Notes under the pieces: generated by a model
Database searches by the model: none
What the model saw: only the letters and a program-made list of their open reading frames with translations
Told to the model about the DNA's origin: nothing
DNA from: Phaeocystidibacter marisrubri
GTDB taxonomy: Bacteria; Bacteroidota; Bacteroidia; Flavobacteriales; Schleiferiaceae
Length of the DNA: 64,000 nucleotides
Assembly (NCBI RefSeq): GCF_008933165.1
Contig: NZ_WBVQ01000002.1
Location: 271,569-335,568, forward strand
Reading direction: 5' to 3'
Made by a program: the position numbers and the translations under genes
Part shown: piece after piece, positions 22,288 through 31,229 of the stretch
Layout of the letters: the number at the start of each line of letters is the position of its first letter
Position numbering within the stretch: the first letter of the stretch is position 1

Positions 22288-22315
22288 TGAAAAAGTCGAT
22301 CAAAATGACCGACTC
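22288..22315 (-). terminator. Rho-independent terminator after the first T9SS cargo gene
   Basis: Reading the minus strand, AGTCGGTCA pairs with TGATCGACT (one G-U) around a TTT loop and is followed by TTTTTC. It lies about 45 bases after the stop codon at 22360 and separates that gene from the ribosomal promoter. Confidence 0.75.
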
Positions 22316-22359
22316 TCCCCTCTACTTTATAACATTATTATATAGCCCCTTCATTTGGG

Positions 22360-23676
22360 CTATTTCACAATAACCCATTTGACATGACGCACCCGGTTTT
22401 CACTTCCATAAACCAAAAGGTGATAAACGCCTTCGGGAAGTTCTAAATCAAGATCTTCTATCGAACCTGGATTCTCTACTAGCTGGTCCAGTAGCACTCG
22501 TCCAAATCCATCCACTAACTGGTAGCTATGATCTCCTCTTTCGGTCGCTATATGCAATTCTCCACCGCTGGGATTTGGATAGACCACTGCGGCCTCTAAG
22601 CCCCACTCTTTCAAGCCGATTCCGGTTTTCGCAAACATCCAAACCACCTCATCGTAACGCGAAGCTCCGATTTGCGTGCGAACAACCATGGGAATCCTAT
22701 AACCGACTTCTGGCGTACTGGGATTCCACTGGAAACTAACCACAGCGCTATCCCCAGCTATTCCCAATGAATCTCTAAATAAGGCTTGTTGCAGATGGAT
22801 TGGCAAATAGTTCTTCGCATTCGCCAAAGGAGTACTCCCCACTACCCAACGCACACTGTCTAACTTTCCGCTTGTCCATTGATGAAATCGATCAGTGATC
22901 TTTGCACCGGGACGAACCCGAATCTCAACATCCTGGGACGAAAACCCCAACACCGATTCCAGCCGAACATACCCATTGGAAGTGCCGCTAGCATCCAAGG
23001 AATTCACTTGAATAACATAGGCAAATATGCCGTCTTGTTCTACGCGATCTCCACGTAAAATTCCGTTGGCGTCTACCGTGAAGGGATTGGAAGTCGTTCC
23101 TTGAATAATCTGAAATGGAGCTGCCGTTGAATCGTCAATCATAGGGAAACTCATGGCGTATAGGAGCGAGTCGTGATCTCTGTCGTACATCGTTAAGGCA
23201 GCCTGACCAATAGTTGCACTCCAGTTCGGATTGAGCGGAGCCACCAACTCAGGCAGACTGTTACAACTTCCTCCTGTTTCTAAATAAGCATGGATATACA
23301 CACTATCGGTAGAAGTCACATTTTGAACCAAAGAACTCCTACAGCACTCTTGCCACTCTAACCAATAGGCTGAGTAGTCCGCGAACAACAATGTATCTCC
23401 ATACTGAATAAACTCCAGCGGAGCCATGGTATTGGGAATCAAGTAGGAGTAAGCAAGCGGCAACGCGAATACGGAATCGTTGATATAGATATCACTAGTA
23501 TTGGTGATCGACGAGCCGTGATCTCGAATGATATTGATCTCCACGTAATACTCCCGCTGTGGGGTTGCAGGATCATCTACACACACCGCTTTGATCGTCC
23601 CTCCAAGAACACTGCCATGCGACAACATAGGCGACATCACCAAAATGGTAAGGAGTAATCGAATACTTGTAATCAT
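22360..23676 (-). CDS. T9SS cargo protein with type A sorting domain
   Basis: A 438-residue secreted protein. The chosen ATG (23674-23676) starts a signal peptide MITSIRLLLTILVMSPMLSHGS; the frame upstream of it has no hydrophobic leader. The N-terminal module (VLGGTIKAVC, then INIIRDHG, EWQECCRSS, a C-N-S-x-P motif, and DRDHDSLLYA) matches the layout of the products of 23909-25258 and 32434-34365. The last ~80 residues (VVYPNPSGGELHI ... GVYHLLVYGSENRVRHVKWVIVK) are a Por secretion system type A signal, so the protein is exported by T9SS and then cleaved or anchored at the surface. Function is unknown. A candidate -7 element TAAATTTG lies at 23692-23699. Confidence 0.85.
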   Translation of the reverse strand: MITSIRLLLTILVMSPMLSHGSVLGGTIKAVCVDDPATPQREYYVEINIIRDHGSSITNTSDIYINDSVFALPLAYSYLIPNTMAPLEFIQYGDTLLFADYSAYWLEWQECCRSSLVQNVTSTDSVYIHAYLETGGSCNSLPELVAPLNPNWSATIGQAALTMYDRDHDSLLYAMSFPMIDDSTAAPFQIIQGTTSNPFTVDANGILRGDRVEQDGIFAYVIQVNSLDASGTSNGYVRLESVLGFSSQDVEIRVRPGAKITDRFHQWTSGKLDSVRWVVGSTPLANAKNYLPIHLQQALFRDSLGIAGDSAVVSFQWNPSTPEVGYRIPMVVRTQIGASRYDEVVWMFAKTGIGLKEWGLEAAVVYPNPSGGELHIATERGDHSYQLVDGFGRVLLDQLVENPGSIEDLDLELPEGVYHLLVYGSENRVRHVKWVIVK

Positions 23677-23856
23677 CAATCTAGTATTTCTCAAATTTAG
23701 AGGCGAAGATACACACCTCTTGAACAACCGCTCCCGCAATGCAAAAGTTAACCTACAACGTCATCAAAACATCCACTCTCGAACATTCCCATGGGCTCTG
23801 TCTTTCGTACAGTGGAGACACCTTCTAAGAGAAATCTTGGAAGTCGAGCAGCTATC

Positions 23857-23887
23857 AAAAAAAAGTCCCGACCGAAGTCGAGACTTT
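23857..23887 (-). terminator. Rho-independent terminator after the second T9SS cargo gene
   Basis: Minus strand: AAAGTCTCGAC-TTCG-GTCGGGACTTT followed by Ts. It is an 11-bp stem closed by a UUCG tetraloop, about 22 bases past the stop at 23909. Confidence 0.88.
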
Positions 23888-23908
23888 AAAGTGAGGATAA
23901 TTAATAAC

Positions 23909-25258
23909 TTATTGAATGATCAATGGCTCTGTCCAGCTCACTCCGTTTGCATCGGTAAGATTTACAAAGTAAATACCGGCGCGGAGTTGGAGGTCACTAG
24001 ACCATTCACCTACTACTTTAGATAGATCAGCCTCTGCCACTACTCTACCTGTAGCATCTACCATTCGGATAGAAGACATAGGAGAATCAAAGGCCACTGT
24101 AATTTTATCTTTGGCAGGATTCGGGAAGATGTAAGCTTGACCATGTTCTAGGGTTTCAAGCCCCACATCGGTTTTAGCTCCAACGTAGAACACTTCATCC
24201 CAAGTTAGATCACCACCTTCAAAACGAACGACCACTGGGAATTCGGTTCCGATATCGCTCATGGTTGGACGATAGGTGAAGAACACATCTGCACTATCGG
24301 CAAACTTGTATTGGTTGACCCAGAAATCAATTTTGGATACATCCACAAAATCAGGCACGTGGTACGATGCTGTAATTCCACCATCACATGCGGCTTGGAA
24401 CACCAATGTATCTGGATTACCCACTACCCAGTCGTGATGCGGATTATTGATTGGAAGCGCAGGAACTACTTTAATCGGGCTTCCTGGAATTGGAATAACT
24501 TCTAAGTAGAGGTCGCGACGAACGATAGCATTCACCACCCCATTGGCATCACGGGCTGTAATTTCATAAACCAAACTGTATGAACCTGGTCCATCTGCTA
24601 CATATTGGAAAAGACCATTGGTAGAATCGACATTAGGCTGACCACCTGGCAATGAGCTCGGCATGGTGTATCCTGCATTTGGTGTACCTGCTTGGCCATA
24701 TGGAACATCTAATCCATATGTGAGAGCATCACCGTCAAAGTCGAATGCAGCGATTGAGCCCATCCAAGAAATTTGATTCGGCCATACTAGTAAAGGCGGA
24801 GCCACAAATTGTGGAGTACTATTGCAAGACGATCCCGTATTGATCTGCGCCCAATAATGCATAGATTGACCGACGCTGTTCGGAATGTTCAAAACACCCA
24901 TGGGACGACAGCAAGAATTCCAAGACAAAGTATAATTCGTATTAGGCTGTAGCGTGGCCGATCCTTCATACCAAACAATTTCAATTTGGCGCGAACCGAT
25001 TGCAAACGTAATGCTGTTGGCTTGAGTCACAGTGGTATTCATGGCCGACCCTCCAGCTGGAGCGATTTCAATATTTTGAGTTGGCCCCAAGCCCACTCCG
25101 TTTGCATCACGAATGATAACAAAGGAGATATCGTACTCAAAACCAGACGTATTAGGATCGTCGTTACATTGTGCAGATAATTGACCGCCCAATAAGTGGG
25201 AGGCACTCAGACTAACCGAGAAAAATAGGCTAATCCCCAAGAATAATAATTTTTTCAT
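23909..25258 (-). CDS. T9SS cargo protein with type A sorting domain
   Basis: A 449-residue secreted protein starting at the ATG 25256-25258, with signal peptide MKKLLFLGISLFFSVSLSAS. The mature protein opens HLLGGQLSAQCNDDP, followed by ISFVIIRDANG, SWNSCCRP, CNSTPQFVAP and DFDGDALTYGLD. The C-terminal ~80 residues (AYIFPNPAKDKITVAFDSP ... LRAGIYFVNLTDANG) are a type A T9SS signal. The domain order equals that of the neighbouring gene at 22360-23676, so the two are paralogues in tandem, but each has its own terminator. Role unknown; probably a surface or released extracellular protein. Confidence 0.87.
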   Translation of the reverse strand: MKKLLFLGISLFFSVSLSASHLLGGQLSAQCNDDPNTSGFEYDISFVIIRDANGVGLGPTQNIEIAPAGGSAMNTTVTQANSITFAIGSRQIEIVWYEGSATLQPNTNYTLSWNSCCRPMGVLNIPNSVGQSMHYWAQINTGSSCNSTPQFVAPPLLVWPNQISWMGSIAAFDFDGDALTYGLDVPYGQAGTPNAGYTMPSSLPGGQPNVDSTNGLFQYVADGPGSYSLVYEITARDANGVVNAIVRRDLYLEVIPIPGSPIKVVPALPINNPHHDWVVGNPDTLVFQAACDGGITASYHVPDFVDVSKIDFWVNQYKFADSADVFFTYRPTMSDIGTEFPVVVRFEGGDLTWDEVFYVGAKTDVGLETLEHGQAYIFPNPAKDKITVAFDSPMSSIRMVDATGRVVAEADLSKVVGEWSSDLQLRAGIYFVNLTDANGVSWTEPLIIQ

Positions 25259-25480
25259 CAGACGAGAGTTTGTGTTAGGTGGAGGAATGTCTTGATAAAT
25301 TGTCAATACCACAACAGCAAAGAGTAGAACGGGTATGGACAAGGAGTGAAATCCCCTTTACAAATAGTTACCGATGAAATGAAGATAAATCAAACACCTC
25401 ATTTGGATGAATGAATCGCCATGGGTAAGTACGATATCCATCTATATTCATGTGAAGCGTAATTTCCCGAGTGAGTACTC

Positions 25481-25510
25481 TTTGAGCGCCAATGTGTTTC
25501 CTTATTTTTG
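25481..25510 (+). promoter_or_regulatory. Predicted promoter of the uvrD-DUF4290-murA-tlpA unit
   Basis: TTTG at 25481-25484 and TATTTTTG at 25503-25510 with an 18-base spacer match the -33/-7 pattern of this phylum. The predicted start of transcription is near 25516, which excludes a translation start at 25508. Confidence 0.6.
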
Positions 25511-25540
25511 TCGTCCTTCACTTTACAAAATCCACTCCTT

Positions 25541-27904
25541 TTGAGTTCATATATCGATCAACTTAACGACGCTCAAAAACAAGCCGTTCTCGCAACGGAA
25601 GGTCCAATGATGGTGATAGCTGGTGCTGGCTCGGGCAAAACCCGTGTCCTTACCTATCGCATTGCTCACCTCATGGAAAAAGGCGTTGATTCCTTTCAAA
25701 TTCTATCTCTTACATTTACCAACAAGGCCGCTCGAGAAATGAAAGAGCGTATTGCCAAGATTGTAGGTGAAAGCGAAGCTAAAAACCTCTGGATGGGAAC
25801 CTTCCACTCGGTTTTTGCCAAGATTCTTAGAATTGAAGGGAGTCGATTGGGCTATCCGTCCAATTTCACGATTTACGACAGTGAAGACTCCCTAAAGGTG
25901 ATTTCACAAATCATCAAAGAGAACAATCTCGACAAGGAGATTTACAAACCGAAATCTGTTCAAGGACGTATCTCGTCGTACAAGAACAATCTAATTACTC
26001 CAAAAGCGTACGCGAATCGCGCTGATTTGCAAGAGAATGACGCAGCGGCAAAAATGCCAATGCTCGGCAACATCTATAAGGCCTACACCGAAAAGTGTTT
26101 CCGTTCAGGAGCGATGGATTTTGATGATCTTCTCTTAAAGACCAATGAACTCCTGCACCTATTCCCCGACGTACTCGCCAAGTATCAAGAGCGATTCAAA
26201 TACATCTTGGTGGACGAGTATCAGGATACAAACCACAGTCAGTATCTGATTGTAAAAGCACTTGCTAGCAAGTACGAAAACGTATGCGTGGTAGGTGATG
26301 ACGCTCAGTCAATCTACGCCTTCCGTGGGGCCAACATTCGCAACATTCTCAATTTCCAGCAGGATTACCCGGATGCCAAGACCTTTAAACTCGAACAGAA
26401 TTACCGCTCTACCTCCAACATTGTAGAAGCGGCTAACAGCATCATCTCGAAGAACAAAGACCAGCTCGAGAAGAACGTTTGGACTTCTAATGATCGCGGT
26501 GAAAAAATTGTCGTTCACAAAGCTGTGAGCGATTCTGATGAAGGGAACTACGTATCCTCAAACATCTTTGAACTCCATCAACAAAATCGCGAAGCGTGGA
26601 ATTCCTTCTGTATCCTTTATCGCACCAACTCTCAGAGTAGAGCGTTTGAGGACGCATTGAGAAAGCGAAACATCCCCTACCGAATTTACGGTGGTGTTTC
26701 CTTCTATCAACGCAAGGAAATCAAAGACCTATTGGCCTACTTTCGCTTGGCGATCAACCCCATTGACGAAGAAGCTTTCAAGCGCGTGATCAACTACCCT
26801 GCAAGAGGAATTGGTCAGACAACCATCGACCGATTGATCAATGTTGCCAACGCCCAGGAGAAGAGCATGTGGGAGATTGCAGAAAACATCTACCTCTACC
26901 CAACAGGCATCAACAAACCTACGCAGCAACGCATCCTCGACTTTGTTGAACGCATTAAGAGTTACTCTGTCTTAGCCTCCAAGCACGACGCTTTTGAAGT
27001 AGCGGCACACATAGCCAAAACCTCTGGCCTCATCAAGAGCATATCTGAAGACAAGACGCCTGAAGGGGTTTCGAGATATGAAAACATTCAAGAATTGCTA
27101 AACGGCATCAAGGACTTTAGCGAGCAGCAGCAGCAAATTGAAGATGGAGACGCATCGCTTTCGTATTACTTGGAAGACATTGCCTTGTTGACTGATGCCG
27201 ATAAAGACAATCCTGAAGATGTGAACAAGGTCAATTTGATGACCATCCACCTTGCAAAAGGTCTTGAATTCCCATATGTGTACATCGTGGGGATGGAAGA
27301 AAACCTGTTCCCTTCTATGATGTCCATGAACACGCGTTCTGAACTGGAGGAAGAAAGACGACTCTTCTACGTGGCCTTAACCCGTGCTGAGAAGCAAGCC
27401 TTCCTCACCTATGCTCATGTTCGTTATCGCTGGGGAAAACTAATCGATTGTGAACCGAGTCGCTTTATTGAAGAGATAGACGAAAAGTACTTAGATATCC
27501 GCGTTCCTGAGTTCGGAGGATTCTATTCCCCCCCTGATGAAGTGCGCAATGCTTTCGAAGCACCAAAAAGCAATGTCGTTTCAAAAGGAAACGATAACTT
27601 TGGAGGGCGACCTAAGTTTGAAAAGAAAACGAAGTCTGAACCCACACATCGACCTGTTCCTCCTCGCAAGCATCAAAAGCTCAGAAGCATTTCCGATGCC
27701 AATCAGAACTTGCAAGGCGTAGAAAAGGGAGCTCCAGAAGACTTAGCGCAAGGCGAGCGCGTTATTCATGATCGTTTTGGATTGGGCACCGTTAAAGAAG
27801 TTATTGGACAAGGAGCCGATAGAAAAGCGGTCATCCATTTTGATAACGCTGGGGAAAAACGCCTCTTATTGAAGTTTGCTAAATTGCAGAAGGCGAGAGC
27901 CTAA
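25541..27904 (+). CDS. uvrD: UvrD/PcrA-type superfamily 1 DNA helicase
   Basis: A 787-residue 3'-5' helicase of DNA repair and conflict resolution. In order: Q-motif region LNDAQKQAVLATEGP, Walker A AGAGSGKTRVLTYRI, LTFTNKAAREMKERI, VDEYQDTNHSQY (DExx box), VGDDAQSIYAFRGA, LEQNYRS, then MTIHLAKGLEFPYVYIVGMEE and RRLFYVALTRAE. The Lys-rich C-terminal tail ends in a Tudor-like GERVIHDRFGLGTVKEVIG segment, as in PcrA. No ATG precedes the Q motif. The frame opens with TTG at 25508, but that codon lies inside the -7 element, so the TTG at 25541 (SSYIDQLNDAQ) is preferred. Confidence 0.93.
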   Translation: MSSYIDQLNDAQKQAVLATEGPMMVIAGAGSGKTRVLTYRIAHLMEKGVDSFQILSLTFTNKAAREMKERIAKIVGESEAKNLWMGTFHSVFAKILRIEGSRLGYPSNFTIYDSEDSLKVISQIIKENNLDKEIYKPKSVQGRISSYKNNLITPKAYANRADLQENDAAAKMPMLGNIYKAYTEKCFRSGAMDFDDLLLKTNELLHLFPDVLAKYQERFKYILVDEYQDTNHSQYLIVKALASKYENVCVVGDDAQSIYAFRGANIRNILNFQQDYPDAKTFKLEQNYRSTSNIVEAANSIISKNKDQLEKNVWTSNDRGEKIVVHKAVSDSDEGNYVSSNIFELHQQNREAWNSFCILYRTNSQSRAFEDALRKRNIPYRIYGGVSFYQRKEIKDLLAYFRLAINPIDEEAFKRVINYPARGIGQTTIDRLINVANAQEKSMWEIAENIYLYPTGINKPTQQRILDFVERIKSYSVLASKHDAFEVAAHIAKTSGLIKSISEDKTPEGVSRYENIQELLNGIKDFSEQQQQIEDGDASLSYYLEDIALLTDADKDNPEDVNKVNLMTIHLAKGLEFPYVYIVGMEENLFPSMMSMNTRSELEEERRLFYVALTRAEKQAFLTYAHVRYRWGKLIDCEPSRFIEEIDEKYLDIRVPEFGGFYSPPDEVRNAFEAPKSNVVSKGNDNFGGRPKFEKKTKSEPTHRPVPPRKHQKLRSISDANQNLQGVEKGAPEDLAQGERVIHDRFGLGTVKEVIGQGADRKAVIHFDNAGEKRLLLKFAKLQKARA

Positions 27905-27916
27905 TTTCCGCATAAC

Positions 27917-28588
27917 ATGACGAAAGATTTATCACATATTCCCGACGTGGAATACAATACCGACCGACCGGACCTAAAAATTCCGGAATACGGTCGTAAT
28001 GTTCACCGCATGGTAGAACACTGCCTTACGATTGATGACAAAGAAAAGCGGAATGCCGTTGCCCAAAGCATCATTGATGTAATCGGCAACTTGAACCCTC
28101 ACTTGAGAGATACCCCTGATTTCAAGCACAAGCTTTGGGATCACCTCTTTATTATGAGTGACTTCAAACTGGACGTAGACTCTCCCTACCCCATTCCTAC
28201 TGCAGACACGTTCGCAGGTCTTCCCGACCAAATTGAGTACCCATCTCGCAACTACCGCATGCGCCATTACGGCAACATCGTTCGAGATATGATTCAAGAG
28301 GCTATTAAGCGTGAAGATGGGGAGGAAAAACGAGAATTGGTGCGTCAAATCGCCAATCAGATGAAGAAGAGTTACCTCACCTGGAACAAAGACACGGTAG
28401 ATGATAGTGTGATCCTTCAGGAGTTGAACACACTTGCAGAGGGTAAGCTAGATCTAGAGGGGATTGAACTCTCCAACGAGCTCATTCTTCCAACACATAC
28501 GGGTGCAAGCTCTTCCTCCAACAACAGAAAGAGAAAAAAGAGCAAGGCACGCAAACGCCCAAGTGGCAGCAACAATAACAAGAAGTAA
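27917..28588 (+). CDS. DUF4290 domain protein
   Basis: A 223-residue soluble protein typical of Bacteroidota (DUF4290): YNTDRPDLKIPEYGRNVHRMVEHC, then NLNPHLRDTPDFKHKLWDHLFIMSDF and LPDQIEYPSRNYRMRHYGNIVRDMI. The C terminus is a low-complexity Ser/Asn then Lys/Arg-rich tail (SSSNNRKRKKSKARKRP), which suggests nucleic acid or ribosome contact, although this is inference. It lies 12 bases after the helicase and 24 bases before murA, an arrangement I recall from other flavobacteria. Biochemical function is unknown. Confidence 0.85.
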   Translation: MTKDLSHIPDVEYNTDRPDLKIPEYGRNVHRMVEHCLTIDDKEKRNAVAQSIIDVIGNLNPHLRDTPDFKHKLWDHLFIMSDFKLDVDSPYPIPTADTFAGLPDQIEYPSRNYRMRHYGNIVRDMIQEAIKREDGEEKRELVRQIANQMKKSYLTWNKDTVDDSVILQELNTLAEGKLDLEGIELSNELILPTHTGASSSSNNRKRKKSKARKRPSGSNNNKK

Positions 28589-28612
28589 TCACCTTCCAAT
28601 CCCGATTGCCTG

Positions 28613-29923
28613 ATGGCTACATTCCAAATTCGCGGCGGCAAAAAGCTACACGGATCAATTACTCCACAAGGAGCGAAAAACGAAGCGCTTCAAATCCTTT
28701 GTGCCGTTCTACTCACCGATGAGGAAATCACCATATCCAATATACCCGACATTCGCGATGTCAATAAACTCATCGACATCCTAGAAGATCTCGGTGTGAA
28801 GATTCGCAAAAAGGGTCCGGGTGAATACACCTTCCAATCAGACGACATCAACATCGACTACCTATTCTCTAAGGAGTTTAAGGAAAGAGGTGGTGCCCTT
28901 CGTGGTTCCATCATGATTGTGGGACCGCTCCTCGCTCGCTTTGGCAAGGGATACATTCCTAAGCCAGGTGGCGACAAAATCGGTAGACGAAGATTGGACA
29001 CCCACTTTATCGGATTCCAAAAGTTAGGCGCAAAATTCGTTTACGAGGAAGAGTCGGAATTCTACGGCGTAGAAGCTCCAGAAGGACTCAAGGGCGAGTA
29101 CATGTTGTTGGATGAAGCCTCCGTAACGGGTACAGCCAACATTGTTATGGCAGCGGTATTAGCCGAAGGAGTTACTACCATATACAATGCCGCATGTGAG
29201 CCTTACCTCCAACAGCTTTGTAAAATGTTGGTGCGCATGGGAGCACAGATTGAGGGCATCGGCTCCAATCTCCTAAAGATTACCGGAGTTGAAAAACTCG
29301 GTGGTTGCGATCACAGATGTCTACCTGACATGATTGAAGTGGGATCGTGGATTGGCTTGGCAGCCATGACCAAGAGTGAGCTCACGATCAAGAATGTTGA
29401 ATACGACGAATTAGGAGTGATTCCCGAAGTTTTCAAAAAACTGGGGATTCAACTCGAGCGCAGAGGGGAAGACATCTTTATTCCATCACAGGATATCTAC
29501 GCCATTGATACGTTTATTGACGGAAGTATATTGACGATTTCCGACGCACCTTGGCCGGGGTTCACACCCGACCTATTGAGTATTATTCTCGTAGTGGCTA
29601 CGCAAGCTAAAGGAAGTGTTCTCGTTCATCAAAAGATGTTCGAAAGCCGACTTTTCTTCGTGGATAAACTGATCGACATGGGAGCTCAAATCATCTTATG
29701 CGACCCTCACCGTGCCACCGTAATTGGTCTCGAGCGTAAGTATTCACTTCGAGCTACGACTATGACTTCACCAGACATTCGTGCAGGTATTTCACTTTTG
29801 ATTGCCGCATTGAGTGCTGAAGGAACCAGTACCATTCACAACATCGAACAAATTGATCGCGGATACGAGCGCATTGACGAGCGCTTGAGAAACATTGGCG
29901 CAGAGATTGTTAGATTGGACTAA
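28613..29923 (+). CDS. murA: UDP-N-acetylglucosamine 1-carboxyvinyltransferase with Asp at the fosfomycin-target position
   Basis: A 436-residue enzyme for the first committed step of peptidoglycan synthesis (enolpyruvyl transfer to UDP-GlcNAc). The catalytic Lys-Asn pair is in GAKNEALQ (K22, N23). In the mobile active-site loop, KPGGDKIGRRRLD, Asp121 replaces the Cys (C115 in E. coli) that fosfomycin alkylates. The conserved GTANIVMAAVLAEG, the PDMIEVGSWIGLAA block, PWPGFTPDL and the C-terminal DIRAGISLLIAALSAEG are present. The sequence predicts intrinsic fosfomycin insensitivity with retained activity, as in MurA enzymes of Mycobacterium and Chlamydia. Confidence 0.96.
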   Translation: MATFQIRGGKKLHGSITPQGAKNEALQILCAVLLTDEEITISNIPDIRDVNKLIDILEDLGVKIRKKGPGEYTFQSDDINIDYLFSKEFKERGGALRGSIMIVGPLLARFGKGYIPKPGGDKIGRRRLDTHFIGFQKLGAKFVYEEESEFYGVEAPEGLKGEYMLLDEASVTGTANIVMAAVLAEGVTTIYNAACEPYLQQLCKMLVRMGAQIEGIGSNLLKITGVEKLGGCDHRCLPDMIEVGSWIGLAAMTKSELTIKNVEYDELGVIPEVFKKLGIQLERRGEDIFIPSQDIYAIDTFIDGSILTISDAPWPGFTPDLLSIILVVATQAKGSVLVHQKMFESRLFFVDKLIDMGAQIILCDPHRATVIGLERKYSLRATTMTSPDIRAGISLLIAALSAEGTSTIHNIEQIDRGYERIDERLRNIGAEIVRLD

Positions 29924-29935
29924 AACGCAAACGAC

Positions 29936-30505
29936 ATGAAAGCAAATAAACTATTTAGCATTGTCCCTTTTGTAGCTCTATTGGCCTACGGAGGGTACAG
30001 TGAATTCGCAAGCTCAGAAGAAGTTTCTACTCCAGTAGAAAACGCCGAATCCAATCAAATCTTCAGCATTGGAGAACGCGTTCCAGAAATTGTGGGAAGA
30101 ACCCCATCTGGTGACACCCTTCGCTTGAGTGATTTACGTGGAAAAGTAGTTTATATTGATTTCTGGGCGTCATGGTGTGGCCCGTGTAAAGCAACCATGC
30201 CTCAAGCTGTTGCGGCGTACGACAAATACAACAAATCGCAATTTGCCAATGGAGAGAACGGGTTTACTATTTTCTCAGTTTCATTGGATCGAAACATCAG
30301 CTCTTGGAAAAAGGGGATTGAAGACCTCGATCAAAAATGGCCAAATCACGTAAGTGACTTGAGAGGATGGCGTTCGAACATTGCGGCACTCTACCAAATT
30401 AATGCGATTCCAACAGGCTTCTTGATTGATGGTGAAGGTAAATTGATCAGTCAACATCTCCACGTTGGTCGCCTTGAATACGAGCTTGAAAAGCTGAAAC
30501 GCTGA
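29936..30505 (+). CDS. TlpA/ResA-family thiol-disulfide protein
   Basis: A 189-residue exported thioredoxin-like protein. The N-terminal hydrophobic stretch (KLFSIVPFVALLAYGGYSEFA) is a signal peptide or anchor. The thioredoxin fold begins GERVPEIVGRTPSGDTLRLSDLRGKVVYIDFWASWCGPC, with the redox pair C81/C84, and has the cis-Pro segment NAIPTGFLIDGEGK. It probably works in periplasmic disulfide reduction or cytochrome maturation; the substrate is unknown. It is 12 bases downstream of murA and probably ends that transcript: a small GCTGA-CACC-TCAGC hairpin spans its stop codon. Confidence 0.9.
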   Translation: MKANKLFSIVPFVALLAYGGYSEFASSEEVSTPVENAESNQIFSIGERVPEIVGRTPSGDTLRLSDLRGKVVYIDFWASWCGPCKATMPQAVAAYDKYNKSQFANGENGFTIFSVSLDRNISSWKKGIEDLDQKWPNHVSDLRGWRSNIAALYQINAIPTGFLIDGEGKLISQHLHVGRLEYELEKLKR

Positions 30506-30553
30506 CACCTCAGCACAACTCTTGTCATTTCCCTTTATTTCTCTTCTGTCAGA

Positions 30554-30585
30554 TTGGCGTAATCTGTTGGATGGCACTACCTTTG
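30554..30585 (+). promoter_or_regulatory. Predicted promoter of grpE-dnaJ
   Basis: TTG at 30554-30556 and TACCTTTG at 30578-30585 with 21 bases between. The leader contains a hairpin CGCGT-GTAGA-ACGCG at 30599-30613, ending 14 bases before the grpE ATG. No CIRCE-like inverted repeat was seen. Confidence 0.55.
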
Positions 30586-30627
30586 CCAACCTTTTGATCG
30601 CGTGTAGAACGCGTAAAACAGCAGAAA

Positions 30628-31224
30628 ATGACCAAGAAAAGCGAAGAGACAAAAGCAGCAGCCTCTCAGGAAGAGAAGGTGGTTGACAATGCAGCTACAG
30701 AAGTTGTTGAAAACGAAGAAACTAACGTTGAAGCTTCTGAAGGTGACAATGCCTCTGACGAGATAGGAAAGCTCAAAAGCGAAATTGAGGAGTTGAAGAA
30801 CCAAAACCTTCGCCTCTACGCTGAGTTTGAGAACTTCCGTAAGCGCAATGCGCGCGAACGAGTTGAGCTTTCTACCACAGCCAATCGCGAGGTATTGAAT
30901 GCCATGCTTCCTGTGTTGGACGATTTCCAACGCGCGCTAAAGAACATTAGCGAAGCAGAAGCTGACAGCGAAAGCACCAAGGGAATCACCCTTATCTACA
31001 ACAAATTAAACGACACCTTGAAGCAAAAGGGCCTCAAGCCAATGGAAAACACCGTTGGTAAGAAGTTCGATGTTGACTTCATGGAAGCCATCACTAAAAT
31101 TCCTGCCTCTACACCAGATATGGCAGGTAAGGTGATTGATGAAATTGAACCGGGTTACTACATCGGAGAAAAGATTCTTCGCTATGCCAAAGTGGTTGTA
31201 GCCGATGGTGAACCACAAAGCTAA
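30628..31224 (+). CDS. grpE: GrpE nucleotide exchange factor
   Basis: A 198-residue co-chaperone that releases ADP from DnaK. The acidic N-terminal region (~residues 1-50) is followed by a long coiled coil ([33 protein letters not shown]) and the C-terminal beta domain, ending [15 protein letters not shown] and [20 protein letters not shown]. It is 5 bases upstream of dnaJ; dnaK is not in the window. Confidence 0.97.
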   Translation: MTKKSEETKAAASQEEKVVDNAATEVVENEETNVEASEGDNASDEIGKLKSEIEELKNQNLRLYAEFENFRKRNARERVELSTTANREVLNAMLPVLDDFQRALKNISEAEADSESTKGITLIYNKLNDTLKQKGLKPMENTVGKKFDVDFMEAITKIPASTPDMAGKVIDEIEPGYYIGEKILRYAKVVVADGEPQS

Positions 31225-31229
31225 GATCA

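Noticed and set aside
23692-23699. TAAATTTG -7 element upstream of the first T9SS cargo gene
   Set aside because: The octamer fits, but no TTG lies at 17-23 bases and the leader would be under 10 bases, so it is mentioned only as a candidate and not listed as a promoter.
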